From CAWCGU01 sp963795195 (GTDB taxonomy: Bacteria > Actinomycetota > Thermoleophilia > Solirubrobacterales > 70-9): a stretch of 64,000 nucleotides of DNA. The translations under genes were made by a program, and so were the position numbers. Below are positions 56,598 to 64,000 of this stretch, one piece after another; within the stretch, counting starts at the first letter, position 1, and each line of letters starts with the position of its first letter. The notes under the pieces were generated by a model that saw only the letters and a program-made list of their open reading frames with translations, was not told the DNA's origin and made no database searches. The stretch spans positions 496,001 to 560,000 of the forward strand of contig CAWCGU010000003.1 of assembly GCA_963795195.1 (NCBI GenBank), read 5' to 3'.

Positions 56598-57700
56598 GCC
56601 GGGCTCGGCGTGAAGAGGGCTTCACGCTGGTCGAGGCGCTGATCGCCGGAGTCGTGCTCGTCGTCGGCCTGCTGGCGACGCTCACGGTCTTCAACGGCTC
56701 GCGTAACCAGGAAGCGAGCGCCGAGCGCGACCAGACAGCCGTTGCCCTCGCAAGCTCTGAACTTGAAAGCGCTCGATCGCTCGGCTACTCGGGGATAGGC
56801 ATGAGTGCCGCCCCGCCGACCAGCGGCGAAGGTGCCGTGCTCGACCGCGTAATCGGATCCCAGTTCCGGATTCGCGCCGATGTCGATGGCGATGGCGAGC
56901 AGAACATCGAGAACATGATCCTCGGCGGGTCGTTGCCGCCGGTGAGTACCGGAGTCCAGGTCGGGGGCGAGGGTTTCAGCGTCTACCGGTTCGTGACTTG
57001 GCGGGACGAGGAGTGCCCGCTGCTCGAGCTGGACCCGTTAGGAGGTGGACTCAACAACGCGTTCGAACTGCTCGATACGAGACAGGAGGGCCTGCTCGGC
57101 GCACTCGACGGGGTCAGCAACTGGCCGCTGCTGAACAACATTCTCGTCGGTGCGACCCTTCGGGCCCTGGTCAACCCCCTGCTTGGCGGTATCGATTCGA
57201 GGATCGTCGACGTGCTCGACCAGAACATCGACCCGGCCATCGATTCGCTTCAAGGAGTGCTTGAAAATGGTGTGGACCTCTGCGACGTGGATCTCGCCGC
57301 GATCGAGGATCTGGCTGAGGAGATGGAGGCGCTCCAAGCCGCGGTCACGACGCTTAACGTTGCGCTCAACAACCTCGACAGCGCGCTCGACGGGATCCTT
57401 ACCTTGAACGTCGTCGGAGTGGTGACCTCGCTCACAAACCTGATCAACGGCACGATCAACGGTCTCGTCAACACCGCGGAGAACGCCCTCGACCACAACA
57501 CGGCGACAGCGACCGACGACCTGCTGACCGCTATTCAGTCCACCCAGGCCACCGTGGAGAGCCTGGCGGTGGACACCGACCAGAACACGAAGCGAATCAC
57601 CATCGCGGTCGTCCCGGAGGACGACCGCGCCGGAGTGGGCCCGTTCCAGCCCGTCTGGACGTCGACCGTTGTCACCGATCCCGACGAGGGTTTGGGCTGA
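56588..57700 (+). CDS. Large minor pilin (PilV-like)
   Basis: 370 residues from GTG 56588. Prepilin motif REEG before FTLVEALIAGVVLVVGLLAT. After a PilV-like segment (TAVALASSELESARSLGYSG, YRFVTWRDEECP) there is an inserted domain of ~190 residues rich in Leu, Asn and Asp (LLNNILVGATLRALVNPLLG, LNNLDSALDGILTLNVVGVV), predicted helical or coiled. It is far longer than a standard PilV and likely bears a tip domain. The final GLG-UGA overlaps the next start. Confidence 0.82.
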   Translation: MRVSRARREEGFTLVEALIAGVVLVVGLLATLTVFNGSRNQEASAERDQTAVALASSELESARSLGYSGIGMSAAPPTSGEGAVLDRVIGSQFRIRADVDGDGEQNIENMILGGSLPPVSTGVQVGGEGFSVYRFVTWRDEECPLLELDPLGGGLNNAFELLDTRQEGLLGALDGVSNWPLLNNILVGATLRALVNPLLGGIDSRIVDVLDQNIDPAIDSLQGVLENGVDLCDVDLAAIEDLAEEMEALQAAVTTLNVALNNLDSALDGILTLNVVGVVTSLTNLINGTINGLVNTAENALDHNTATATDDLLTAIQSTQATVESLAVDTDQNTKRITIAVVPEDDRAGVGPFQPVWTSTVVTDPDEGLG

Positions 57701-58326
57701 TGGGGCGCGGCCACGCCACGATGACCGTCCGGCTTCGGTCCGAGAAGGGTTTCGCCCTACCGGTTGCGATGATCATCCTGATGGTCGTGGCGTTGCTGGC
57801 CGGCGCCGCGGTGCTGGCGGCCTCGCACAGCACCGATCGTGCCTCTCGGGACGAAGCCTCGGCCCAGGCGTTCGCCGCCGCCGACGCGGCCGTGGACATC
57901 GCCACCTGGCGCATCAACAAGCTGGTTGCTCCCGAGATCCTCACGGGCCCGGTGCTCTCGGGCGACGCCCGGGCTCGCGGCTGCGTAAACCTCGGCGTCG
58001 AAGCTGGTCGGCTCCAGTTCAGCCTCGTCGGAGGCTCCGCGACAGACTGGTGCCCCGTGGCCTCAGGGGTCATCAATGACGGCCCCGGAGATCCCGCGCG
58101 CTACGAGTACTGGATGGAGGCGGTCGTCGCCCCAGGGAGCGGCGTCCTGCGCCGCAGGGTGATCGCCCTCGGACGGGTCGGCGATGTCGTCCGGCGCATC
58201 CAGGTCGTGCTCGAACTGGAACTCGGGACGACCGATCCGCTGGCGTTGTTCAAGAGGCGCAGCTACCTCGAGTGCACCGCCGCGGAGCCGCCGTCCGGCA
58301 ACCCGGCCAGCGGCTGTTCGACGTAG
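57700..58326 (+). CDS. Minor pilin (PilX-like)
   Basis: 208 residues from ATG 57700 (ATG 57721 possible). Class III leader SEKG before FALPVAMIILMVVALLAGAA; Glu5 is absent, as in PilX/GspK-like subunits. Ectodomain: ASAQAFAAADAAVDIATWRI, then VRRIQVVLELELG. Four Cys. It ends the first minor-pilin set; a ~40-base gap follows. Confidence 0.8.
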   Translation: MGRGHATMTVRLRSEKGFALPVAMIILMVVALLAGAAVLAASHSTDRASRDEASAQAFAAADAAVDIATWRINKLVAPEILTGPVLSGDARARGCVNLGVEAGRLQFSLVGGSATDWCPVASGVINDGPGDPARYEYWMEAVVAPGSGVLRRRVIALGRVGDVVRRIQVVLELELGTTDPLALFKRRSYLECTAAEPPSGNPASGCST

Positions 58327-58364
58327 CCGGCCCCTAGGAAATTCGTCCAGGCATCTGGACTTAT

Positions 58365-59747
58365 GTGCTAGGCGTGCGTACGCGGGTCGATGACGGGGGT
58401 GTGCTGCTGCTTCCCGCCGTCACAAGCCTGCGCGCGCATGTGCGATCCAGTCGTTCGGGACGCCTGAGCGCCGAGGCCGGCTTTGCCGTGCCGATCGTGA
58501 TGATTGGGCTCGTAGTTGTCTTCGCGCTCGCCAGCGTCACGGTGATGGCATCGGTCGGCGCCCAGCGCGGAACCGTGCGCGATCAGCAATCCAAGGCGGC
58601 GCTGGCGGCGGCCGAGGCCGGGGTCAGCGAAGCGCTCCTGCACTACAACCGTATCCCGGTCACGACGGCGACGCCGTGCCTGGTTGGCAGCCCCGCCGCA
58701 CCGGCCGCAACGGCCGCCGGAGGTTGGTGCCAGGGCGTAACCAGGAACTTGACTGGGGTCGAGGGTGCCACCTTCACCTACTGGGTTCTGCCGAGCACCG
58801 GCCAGATCGAGATCGTCTCCCAAGGCAGTGTCGACGGCGTCACGCGGCGGGTTGACGTCGTCGCTCGCTCCTCCTCGGGGCTGCGGCCATTCACCGGACT
58901 GGCCGGGGTGATCGGCCTCGACTTCATCAACATGAACTCGAACGGACGGATTACGGCCAACGTCGCTACCAACGGCGACATCACGATGAACTCGAACGCG
59001 GAGCTCACCTGCAGCTACGCCCGGATCGGCGTCGGCCGCGCGGTGATCACCAACAGCAACGCGCACTACAGCTGCCCGAGCCCGGAGCAAGGGCAGACGT
59101 CGCTGCCGCCGATCAACCAGGGCGACGTCGCGACCAACAACTCGAACGGCAACTTCTTCGGGGTGGACACCTACACCAGCGGAGCGCCCTCGTGGAACCC
59201 GACCACGCGTCAGCTGACGCTGAACTCGAACACAACGCTGACGATGCGCGGCTCCAACTACAGCTTCTGCCGGCTGACGCTCAACAGCAACTCACAAATC
59301 ATCGTGCCATCGGGGGGAAGCGTGAGCATGTACTTCGACACCCCGGAGGCCTGCGGGCTCAACAGTCCGGCGACGCAGCTCTCACTCAATTCAAACTCTC
59401 GGATCGCCGTGACCGGCGCGAACGCCACCCAGGTCGCGCTGCTGTTTGCGGGATCGGACACGCGCATCACGCGCGCGACCCTGAACAGCAATACCCAGGC
59501 CAACCTGGCCTGTGAGCAGGACTTCGTGATCTACGCGCCGAGAACCGCGATCACGCTCAACAGCAACTCCTATTTCTGCGGAGCGATGGCGGGCAAGTCG
59601 ATCCAGCTCGACTCGAACGCAGACATCCGCAACAGCAACAACGCCACCGACTTCCAGCTCGCCAACAGCGTCGCCCAGCACTACGTGCCCGAGGAGTTCA
59701 TCGAGTGCTCCACCACAGCCGCCAGCCCACCTGACGCGGCTTGTTGA
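58365..59747 (+). CDS. PilX-like minor pilin with Asn-Ser-Asn repeat solenoid (DUF7305-like)
   Basis: 460 residues from GTG 58365 (GTG 58374 also possible). Prepilin segment AEAG before FAVPIVMIGLVVVFALASVT, then SKAALAAAEAGVSEALLHYN. From ~residue 180 the motif x-N-S-N recurs eleven times (MNSNG, MNSNA, LNSNT, LNSNS), about every 15-25 residues, each followed by a short hydrophobic strand. This pattern predicts a beta-helix with Asn ladders. I recall such ectodomains as DUF7305 on pilus-associated proteins. Likely an adhesive or ligand-binding tip pilin. Confidence 0.78.
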   Translation: MLGVRTRVDDGGVLLLPAVTSLRAHVRSSRSGRLSAEAGFAVPIVMIGLVVVFALASVTVMASVGAQRGTVRDQQSKAALAAAEAGVSEALLHYNRIPVTTATPCLVGSPAAPAATAAGGWCQGVTRNLTGVEGATFTYWVLPSTGQIEIVSQGSVDGVTRRVDVVARSSSGLRPFTGLAGVIGLDFINMNSNGRITANVATNGDITMNSNAELTCSYARIGVGRAVITNSNAHYSCPSPEQGQTSLPPINQGDVATNNSNGNFFGVDTYTSGAPSWNPTTRQLTLNSNTTLTMRGSNYSFCRLTLNSNSQIIVPSGGSVSMYFDTPEACGLNSPATQLSLNSNSRIAVTGANATQVALLFAGSDTRITRATLNSNTQANLACEQDFVIYAPRTAITLNSNSYFCGAMAGKSIQLDSNADIRNSNNATDFQLANSVAQHYVPEEFIECSTTAASPPDAAC

Positions 59748-59748
59748 G

Positions 59749-60321
59749 ATGGCCTCCCTCGTCTTCAGACTACGCGCGCTGGGTGTCGACCAGCGCGGGT
59801 TCACGTTCCCCGAGTTGATCGTCTCGATCGTGATTGGCCTGATCACCGTGGGCACGGCGATGGTGGTGTTGCAGATGACCTTGCGCATGGAGCCCGAGAT
59901 GCGAGAGCGCTCCGGGCAGCTTCAGCAGGGCCGGGTGATGGTGGAGCGCGTGACCAGGGAACTGAGGCAGGGTGAGTTCATCAGCGCCGGCTCCGGTTCG
60001 TCGCTAGAGATCGTCACCTTCGTTCACAGCGGTACTTGCGGCGGGGCACCGTCCGCCACGGCGATCCAGTGCCTGGTGACCTACAGCTGCTCATCGAGTT
60101 CGTGCACCCGGACCGAACGCAACCCGGACGGAAGCGGGACGCCCTCGTTTGAGACCGTCGTCACAGGCATCTCCGGGCCGGCGGTGTTCGGCTACTCGCC
60201 GAGCGCAGCCGATCCAGCCTACGTATCGGCTTCGCTCGTTTTCCCAGGCGAGGACGGGGACGAGGCCGTGACCGTGAGCGACGGGGTGTCGCTTCGCAAC
60301 TACGTCGAGGGGGCGAGCTGA
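59749..60321 (+). CDS. Minor pilin (PilW/PulJ-like), second set
   Basis: 190 residues from ATG 59749. Prepilin motif DQRG before FTFPELIVSIVIGLITVGTA. The ectodomain has GRVMVERVTRELRQGEFISA, like the PilW-like protein at 55995. Two closely spaced Cys (YSCSSSSCTRT). It begins one base after the previous stop and overlaps the next start (TGATG), so the second set is a tight operon. Confidence 0.83.
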   Translation: MASLVFRLRALGVDQRGFTFPELIVSIVIGLITVGTAMVVLQMTLRMEPEMRERSGQLQQGRVMVERVTRELRQGEFISAGSGSSLEIVTFVHSGTCGGAPSATAIQCLVTYSCSSSSCTRTERNPDGSGTPSFETVVTGISGPAVFGYSPSAADPAYVSASLVFPGEDGDEAVTVSDGVSLRNYVEGAS

Positions 60322-61859
60322 TGCTGCGGCGGGTGCTTGCGAGGCTGCGCCAGGAGCGCGGGATGACGATCGTTGAGGGCACGGTCGCCGGCCTGCTCCT
60401 GACCATCGGCGCCCTCGCCTCGCTGCAGGTGTTCGACGCTGCGGGCCGGGCGAACTACCGGGCCGAGGAAAGCCAGACGATCAACGACAGGCTTCAGGCT
60501 GAGCTCGAGGAGGTCAAGCAGCTTCCGTTCGTCGAGGTGGCTTTGACCGCGCAGCACTCAGCGTCTTCGGATCCCAACGACCCTCGCTCGAGGGTGAGCG
60601 GCTCCAGTTTTGCTGTCGCCGAAGACGGGGGATACTCGGCACCGCTGGTGGTCGATGCCGCCAACGGGGCCGTCGAGCCGGGGCCGGAGCCCTTCCAGGT
60701 GGGCGATGTCAGCGGCCGGATCTACAAGTTCGTCGTTTGGCAAGACGATCCCCACTGCTCCGCGAGCCTCTGCCCGGGCACGCAGGACTTCAAGAGGGTT
60801 GTTGTCGCGGCGAAGATCGACCTGGCACCCGTGTCCTACGAGCGCGCCTTCCAGGAGGTCCACACCGATGTCGTAGACCCGGACACCACCCCTCTCAACA
60901 ATCCGGCACCGGAGGGAGAGGATCAGCCCAACCCGTTTGCGCAATTCTGGCTGACCGACACCCCCTGCAGCTACTCCACTCGCCAGGCGATCACCGCCGA
61001 TCACCTTACGCACAACACGCGCTCGCGCTGCAGCGATGGCCTGCACACGGGAGCGACCGCGGGTGCGCCAGACCTGATGTTCACCGAGGCCCCGGCCCTG
61101 GACCCGGACCTCCCCGCCGATGGCCAGCCGATGTTCGACTACGCGACCGACTCTGAACCGAGCAGCAACGCGTCCCAGGACAAGGGCCTGCTGATGCCCT
61201 GGTCTTCGACAGACAGCTGTCTGCTTCAGCCGGTGCTCAACCTGCTCAACCTGCGCAAGCTGATCGAGGGCACCGGTCCGCTGCTCGGTGGGGTCAACCT
61301 GCTGACCCAGGCCAGCGACGGGATCCTCGGACTGGTTACGGGGGAGAGCAACAAGCACCTGCGCACGCATACCTGGGTCTCGCCGAAGGTACAGAACGAC
61401 GGTGGGGTGCTGTTGACCGGAAAGGGTTCACTCGAGCTTTGGACGAAGACCGTCAACGGCGCGGTTCACCCCGGCAAGATCTGCGTCTCGCTGTTCGTGC
61501 GCCAGGAGGTCACCGTACCGCTGCTGAGCCTGCTCGGGATCCCGATCGGCTCGATCACGCTGACCGTCGACCTACCGGTCGTCAATCTCGACATCCTCCC
61601 GAACCCCACCTACTTCGAGTACTCCCGGAACCCTTGGCCGACGAACTGGACCGAGGTCTCGGTCCCGCTCAACTTCCTCGGCGTAAACAGCACTGGGGTG
61701 ACGGAGCCGCTTCACCTGAGTGAGGGGTCGCAGATCGGTCTCACGATCATGACCAAAAAGACCGGTACCAGCCCTGGCCAGGCGCTCGAGTTCATGTATG
61801 ACCACCCGAGCTTCGAGAGCAGGCTCGAACTGGAGACGGAGAACATCCTCGAGTTCTGA
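60321..61859 (+). CDS. Very large minor pilin (PilV-like), probable tip protein
   Basis: 512 residues from ATG 60321. Prepilin motif RQERG before MTIVEGTVAGLLLTIGALAS (Met replaces Phe at mature position 1). A PilV-like stretch (INDRLQAELEEVKQLPFVEV, YKFVVWQDDPHC) is followed by ~300 residues with no similarity I know, including a carbohydrate-binding-like beta-sandwich (GSLELWTKTVNGAVHPGKIC, PTNWTEVSVPLNFLG, SQIGLTIMTKK). The Cys content suggests disulfides. It is likely displayed at the pilus tip. Confidence 0.78.
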   Translation: MLRRVLARLRQERGMTIVEGTVAGLLLTIGALASLQVFDAAGRANYRAEESQTINDRLQAELEEVKQLPFVEVALTAQHSASSDPNDPRSRVSGSSFAVAEDGGYSAPLVVDAANGAVEPGPEPFQVGDVSGRIYKFVVWQDDPHCSASLCPGTQDFKRVVVAAKIDLAPVSYERAFQEVHTDVVDPDTTPLNNPAPEGEDQPNPFAQFWLTDTPCSYSTRQAITADHLTHNTRSRCSDGLHTGATAGAPDLMFTEAPALDPDLPADGQPMFDYATDSEPSSNASQDKGLLMPWSSTDSCLLQPVLNLLNLRKLIEGTGPLLGGVNLLTQASDGILGLVTGESNKHLRTHTWVSPKVQNDGGVLLTGKGSLELWTKTVNGAVHPGKICVSLFVRQEVTVPLLSLLGIPIGSITLTVDLPVVNLDILPNPTYFEYSRNPWPTNWTEVSVPLNFLGVNSTGVTEPLHLSEGSQIGLTIMTKKTGTSPGQALEFMYDHPSFESRLELETENILEF

Positions 61860-61897
61860 GGCTTGGGTGTTCCGTCCTCCCTGCCGATAGAGGAGCG

Positions 61898-62662
61898 ATG
61901 TCCTCCGCAGCGATCGCATTGTTTCCCGCCGGGCTCGTGTTCGGCAGCTTTCTGAGCGTCGTCTCGGCACGCCTGCCGCGAAAGCAGGATTTCGTGCGCG
62001 GGCGCTCCCACTGCCCGAGTTGCAGCGCCGAGATTGCGGCCAAGGACAACATCCCGGTGCTCTCCTGGCTCTGGCTTCGCGGACGCTGTCGCAGCTGCCA
62101 AAAGCCGATCTCCGTGCGCTACCCGCTGATGGAGCTTTCGCTGGGGCTGCTCTGGGTCGCCTGCTATTTCGCCATCGGGACGGAAAACGCCGCCGAGCTG
62201 GTGATGGGCCTCGTCCTCTGCGCGGTGCTGGTCACGGTCACAGCGACCGACCTCGAGCTTCGCATCATCCCCAACGCCGTGCTCGGGGCGGCGGCCATAG
62301 CCGGGGTCGCCGCCCTGGCGCTGGGTGATTCCACGGAGCTGGCGCCGCACCTGATCGCCGCCGCCGCGGCGGGCGGCGGGCTGCTGTTGGTGGCCCTCGT
62401 CCACCCAGCCGGCATGGGCATGGGCGACGTCAAGCTTGCCGCCGTGCTGGGTCTCTACCTCGGCCGCGCCGTCGCCCCCGCGCTGCTGATCGCGTTTGCG
62501 GCAGGAGCCGTCGTGGGCATCATGCTGATGATCCGCCACGGCGCGGAGGCGCGCAAGCGGGCGATCCCGTTTGGCCCCTTCCTGGCACTCGGCGGCGTCG
62601 TGGCGCTGTTCGCCGGGGACGAGATCGTCGACGCCTACCTCAACGCGTTTGCAGCGAGCTGA
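61898..62662 (+). CDS. pilD: Prepilin peptidase PilD
   Basis: 254 residues from ATG 61898, with GAGGAG just upstream. The zinc motif CPSC...CRSC (residues 44-70) marks the N-methylating branch. Catalytic aspartates: TATDLELRIIPN and GMGMGDVKLAAVLG. About seven membrane helices. It cleaves and methylates all the prepilins of this cluster. Confidence 0.93.
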   Translation: MSSAAIALFPAGLVFGSFLSVVSARLPRKQDFVRGRSHCPSCSAEIAAKDNIPVLSWLWLRGRCRSCQKPISVRYPLMELSLGLLWVACYFAIGTENAAELVMGLVLCAVLVTVTATDLELRIIPNAVLGAAAIAGVAALALGDSTELAPHLIAAAAAGGGLLLVALVHPAGMGMGDVKLAAVLGLYLGRAVAPALLIAFAAGAVVGIMLMIRHGAEARKRAIPFGPFLALGGVVALFAGDEIVDAYLNAFAAS

Positions 62663-62667
62663 ACGCC

Positions 62668-62694
62668 TCAAGTTTCCAGGCCATCGACCGATGG
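62668..62694 (+). promoter_or_regulatory. Sigma-28/WhiG-like promoter of the pilM operon
   Basis: TCAAGTTT (62668-62675), an 11-base spacer, then ACCGATGG (62687-62694). The -35 half matches TAAAGTTT at 7 of 8 positions. It lies in the 69-base gap before pilM, so pilM and the following genes may have their own start site. Confidence 0.5.
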
Positions 62695-62731
62695 AGAAGC
62701 CAGGGCACGCAGTCCTCTGAAAAGCCGCCAG

Positions 62732-63859
62732 ATGATGCTTACAAGAAATACAAAGGGTCTGACCGGGCTCGATCTCGACGCAGGTAGCGTCGCTGCCGTC
62801 CGGATCGAGGCCAACGGCCGCGCCCGGGTCACCGCCAGCGCAGTTCAGCCGCTCGCGCCGGGGGTCTTTCGAGAGGGCGAGGTCGTCGACGGCGACGCCC
62901 TGACCGAGAACCTACGGGAGCTATTCGCCAAAAGCGGGCTTCCCAAGAACGTCCGAATCGGCGTCGCGAACCCCAAGATCGCGGTTCGCACCCTCCGCCT
63001 ACCCCTGATCGAACGAGACGATGAGCTCGAGACCGCCGTTCGCTTTCAGGCCCAGGACCACATTCCGATGCCCCTCGACCAGACCGTGCTCGAGCACCGC
63101 GTCGTCAACCGGCTGACGAACGAGCAGGGTGACCGACGCATGGACGTGGTCGTGGTTGCGGCCAGGCGCGACATGATCGCGTCAGTGCTCGAACCCGTTC
63201 GCAAGGCCGGCCTGCGGCCCGTCGGCGTCGATCTTTCGGCTTTCGGGATGATTCGCGCCCTGTGTCGTGAGCCCGAGTCCAACGGCGGCGGCAACCATCT
63301 CGGCATCGAGATGGCGGATGTCGGTTCCGGCGATGAGGGGTCGCCGGCCGCCGTCGTGGATGCAGAATCCGTGCGCCTCTACTGCAACTTCGGAGATGTC
63401 ACCAACCTCGCGGTTGCGAGAGGCGCGCTGTGTGAGTTCACGCGCATCTCGCCGTTCGGGTTCGAGGGCATCGCTCAGCGTCTGGCCGAAAAGCGGGGAC
63501 TCACTCTCGAACACGCGAGGCAGTGGCTCGGCCATGTCGGGCTGGAAAGTCCCGAGGACGAGATCGAAGGGGATCCAGAGGTTGTTTCAGCCGCCCGCGA
63601 GGTTCTTGTCGAAGGCTCGGCCAAGCTCGCCGACGAGCTGCGTCTTTCCCTGGAGTACTACGGAGCCCAGGAGGGCGCCGGAGCAATCCACGCGGTCGTC
63701 GCCTGCGGTCCGGGGGCGATCATTCCCGGGCTCGTCGCTCGCCTTCAGCGCGAACTTGGGCTGGCCTTCCAGGTCGGCCGTCCGGCCGCGCTCCACGGAC
63801 TCCCCGAAGGCACCGCGGCGCGCCTGACGCTTCCCTACGGCCTCGCGCTGGAGGCTTAG
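62732..63859 (+). CDS. pilM: Type IV pilus inner-membrane assembly protein PilM
   Basis: 375 residues from ATG 62732. Actin-like fold with PilM motifs: GLDLDAGSVAAVRIE, VRIGVANPKIAVRTLRLP, LETAVRFQAQDHIPMPLDQT and VVVVAARRDMIASVLEPV. C-terminal ACGPGAIIPGLVARL closes the nucleotide site. It forms the cytoplasmic ring that binds the PilN N-terminus. The stop is directly followed by pilN. Confidence 0.93.
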   Translation: MMLTRNTKGLTGLDLDAGSVAAVRIEANGRARVTASAVQPLAPGVFREGEVVDGDALTENLRELFAKSGLPKNVRIGVANPKIAVRTLRLPLIERDDELETAVRFQAQDHIPMPLDQTVLEHRVVNRLTNEQGDRRMDVVVVAARRDMIASVLEPVRKAGLRPVGVDLSAFGMIRALCREPESNGGGNHLGIEMADVGSGDEGSPAAVVDAESVRLYCNFGDVTNLAVARGALCEFTRISPFGFEGIAQRLAEKRGLTLEHARQWLGHVGLESPEDEIEGDPEVVSAAREVLVEGSAKLADELRLSLEYYGAQEGAGAIHAVVACGPGAIIPGLVARLQRELGLAFQVGRPAALHGLPEGTAARLTLPYGLALEA

Positions 63860-64000
63860 ATGCGTCCGGTCAACCTGATTCCGGTCGAAGACCGTAAGCA
63901 CCGCAGGGGCGGCGGCAACGGATCCGGCCCGGTCGGCTACATCGTGATCGGGGTACTTCTGGCGGTTCTCGCCGGAGTGGTCGCGCTGGTCAGCACCGGC
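63860..64000 (+). CDS. pilN: Pilus assembly protein PilN, 5' part
   Basis: 47 residues to the window end. The opening MRPVNLIPVEDRKHRRGG is the conserved PilM-binding motif (NLIP), followed by the membrane helix GYIVIGVLLAVLAGVVALV. It starts at the base after the pilM stop. pilO and others are expected downstream. Confidence 0.88.
   Translation, partial: MRPVNLIPVEDRKHRRGGGNGSGPVGYIVIGVLLAVLAGVVALVSTG

Noticed and set aside
61883..61890. A fourth sigma-28-type promoter before pilD (GCCGATAG)
   Set aside because: The -10 match is good, but the -35 (TGGGTGTT) is poor and it sits only 7 bases from the start codon, overlapping the ribosome site.

Overview
The window looks like chromosome of a high-GC actinobacterium, most likely a Thermoleophilia/Solirubrobacterales-type organism. 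This is an inference from GC-rich codon use, frequent GTG/TTG starts, very large secreted repeat proteins with Solirubrobacter-like C-terminal modules, a tRNA-Met of actinobacterial type and an actinobacterial-style type IV pilus (T4P) locus. No 16S gene is present to confirm it.

Layout. 1-7.6 kb: mixed genes (ABC exporter, kelch protein, lipoprotein, trypsin-like protease, CAP protein, ABC-F ATPase). 7.9-29.5 kb: an accessory region with three giant secreted repeat proteins. The first (7.9-12.3 kb) has 3 x 7 FG-GAP propeller blades and lies outside the repeats described next. The other two (13.5-19.4 kb and 22.0-29.5 kb) lie between 42-bp copies of the 3' half of tRNA-Met, at 12.37 and 19.82 kb, with the intact gene at 29.52 kb. 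An integrase remnant abuts the middle copy, and toxin-antitoxin-type genes (HigBA remnant, XRE regulators, MNT/HEPN pair) accompany the giants. I read this as tandem, decayed integrative elements that share one attachment site.

29.6-45.4 kb: housekeeping genes: a cupredoxin protein, glutamate formimidoyltransferase, MBL hydrolase, hisS-aspS followed by a probable 6S RNA, a NifU-like/MnmA fusion, alaS, ruvX, mltG and aroE. 45.4-50.4 kb: pilB, a decayed DHFR-family gene, pilT and pilC. 50.5-55.2 kb: an NhaA-DsbA fusion, ychF and small envelope genes. 55.2-64 kb: pilin pilA, two sets of minor pilins, pilD, pilM and the start of pilN.

Regulation of the pilus is the most striking part. The pilA leader contains a clear class I cyclic-di-GMP riboswitch. 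Just upstream is a sigma-28/WhiG-type promoter, and two similar sequences with the same 11-base spacing precede the minor-pilin operon and pilM. If real, c-di-GMP could act twice on pilus production: through the sigma factor (by analogy with RsiG-WhiG) and through the riboswitch.

Caveat: single-base frameshifts occur in several genes that should be intact (ABC-F, mltG, pilB, pilT, kelch, an SRPBCC gene) and are dense between 23.7 and 27.1 kb. Sequencing or assembly error is at least as likely as real decay.
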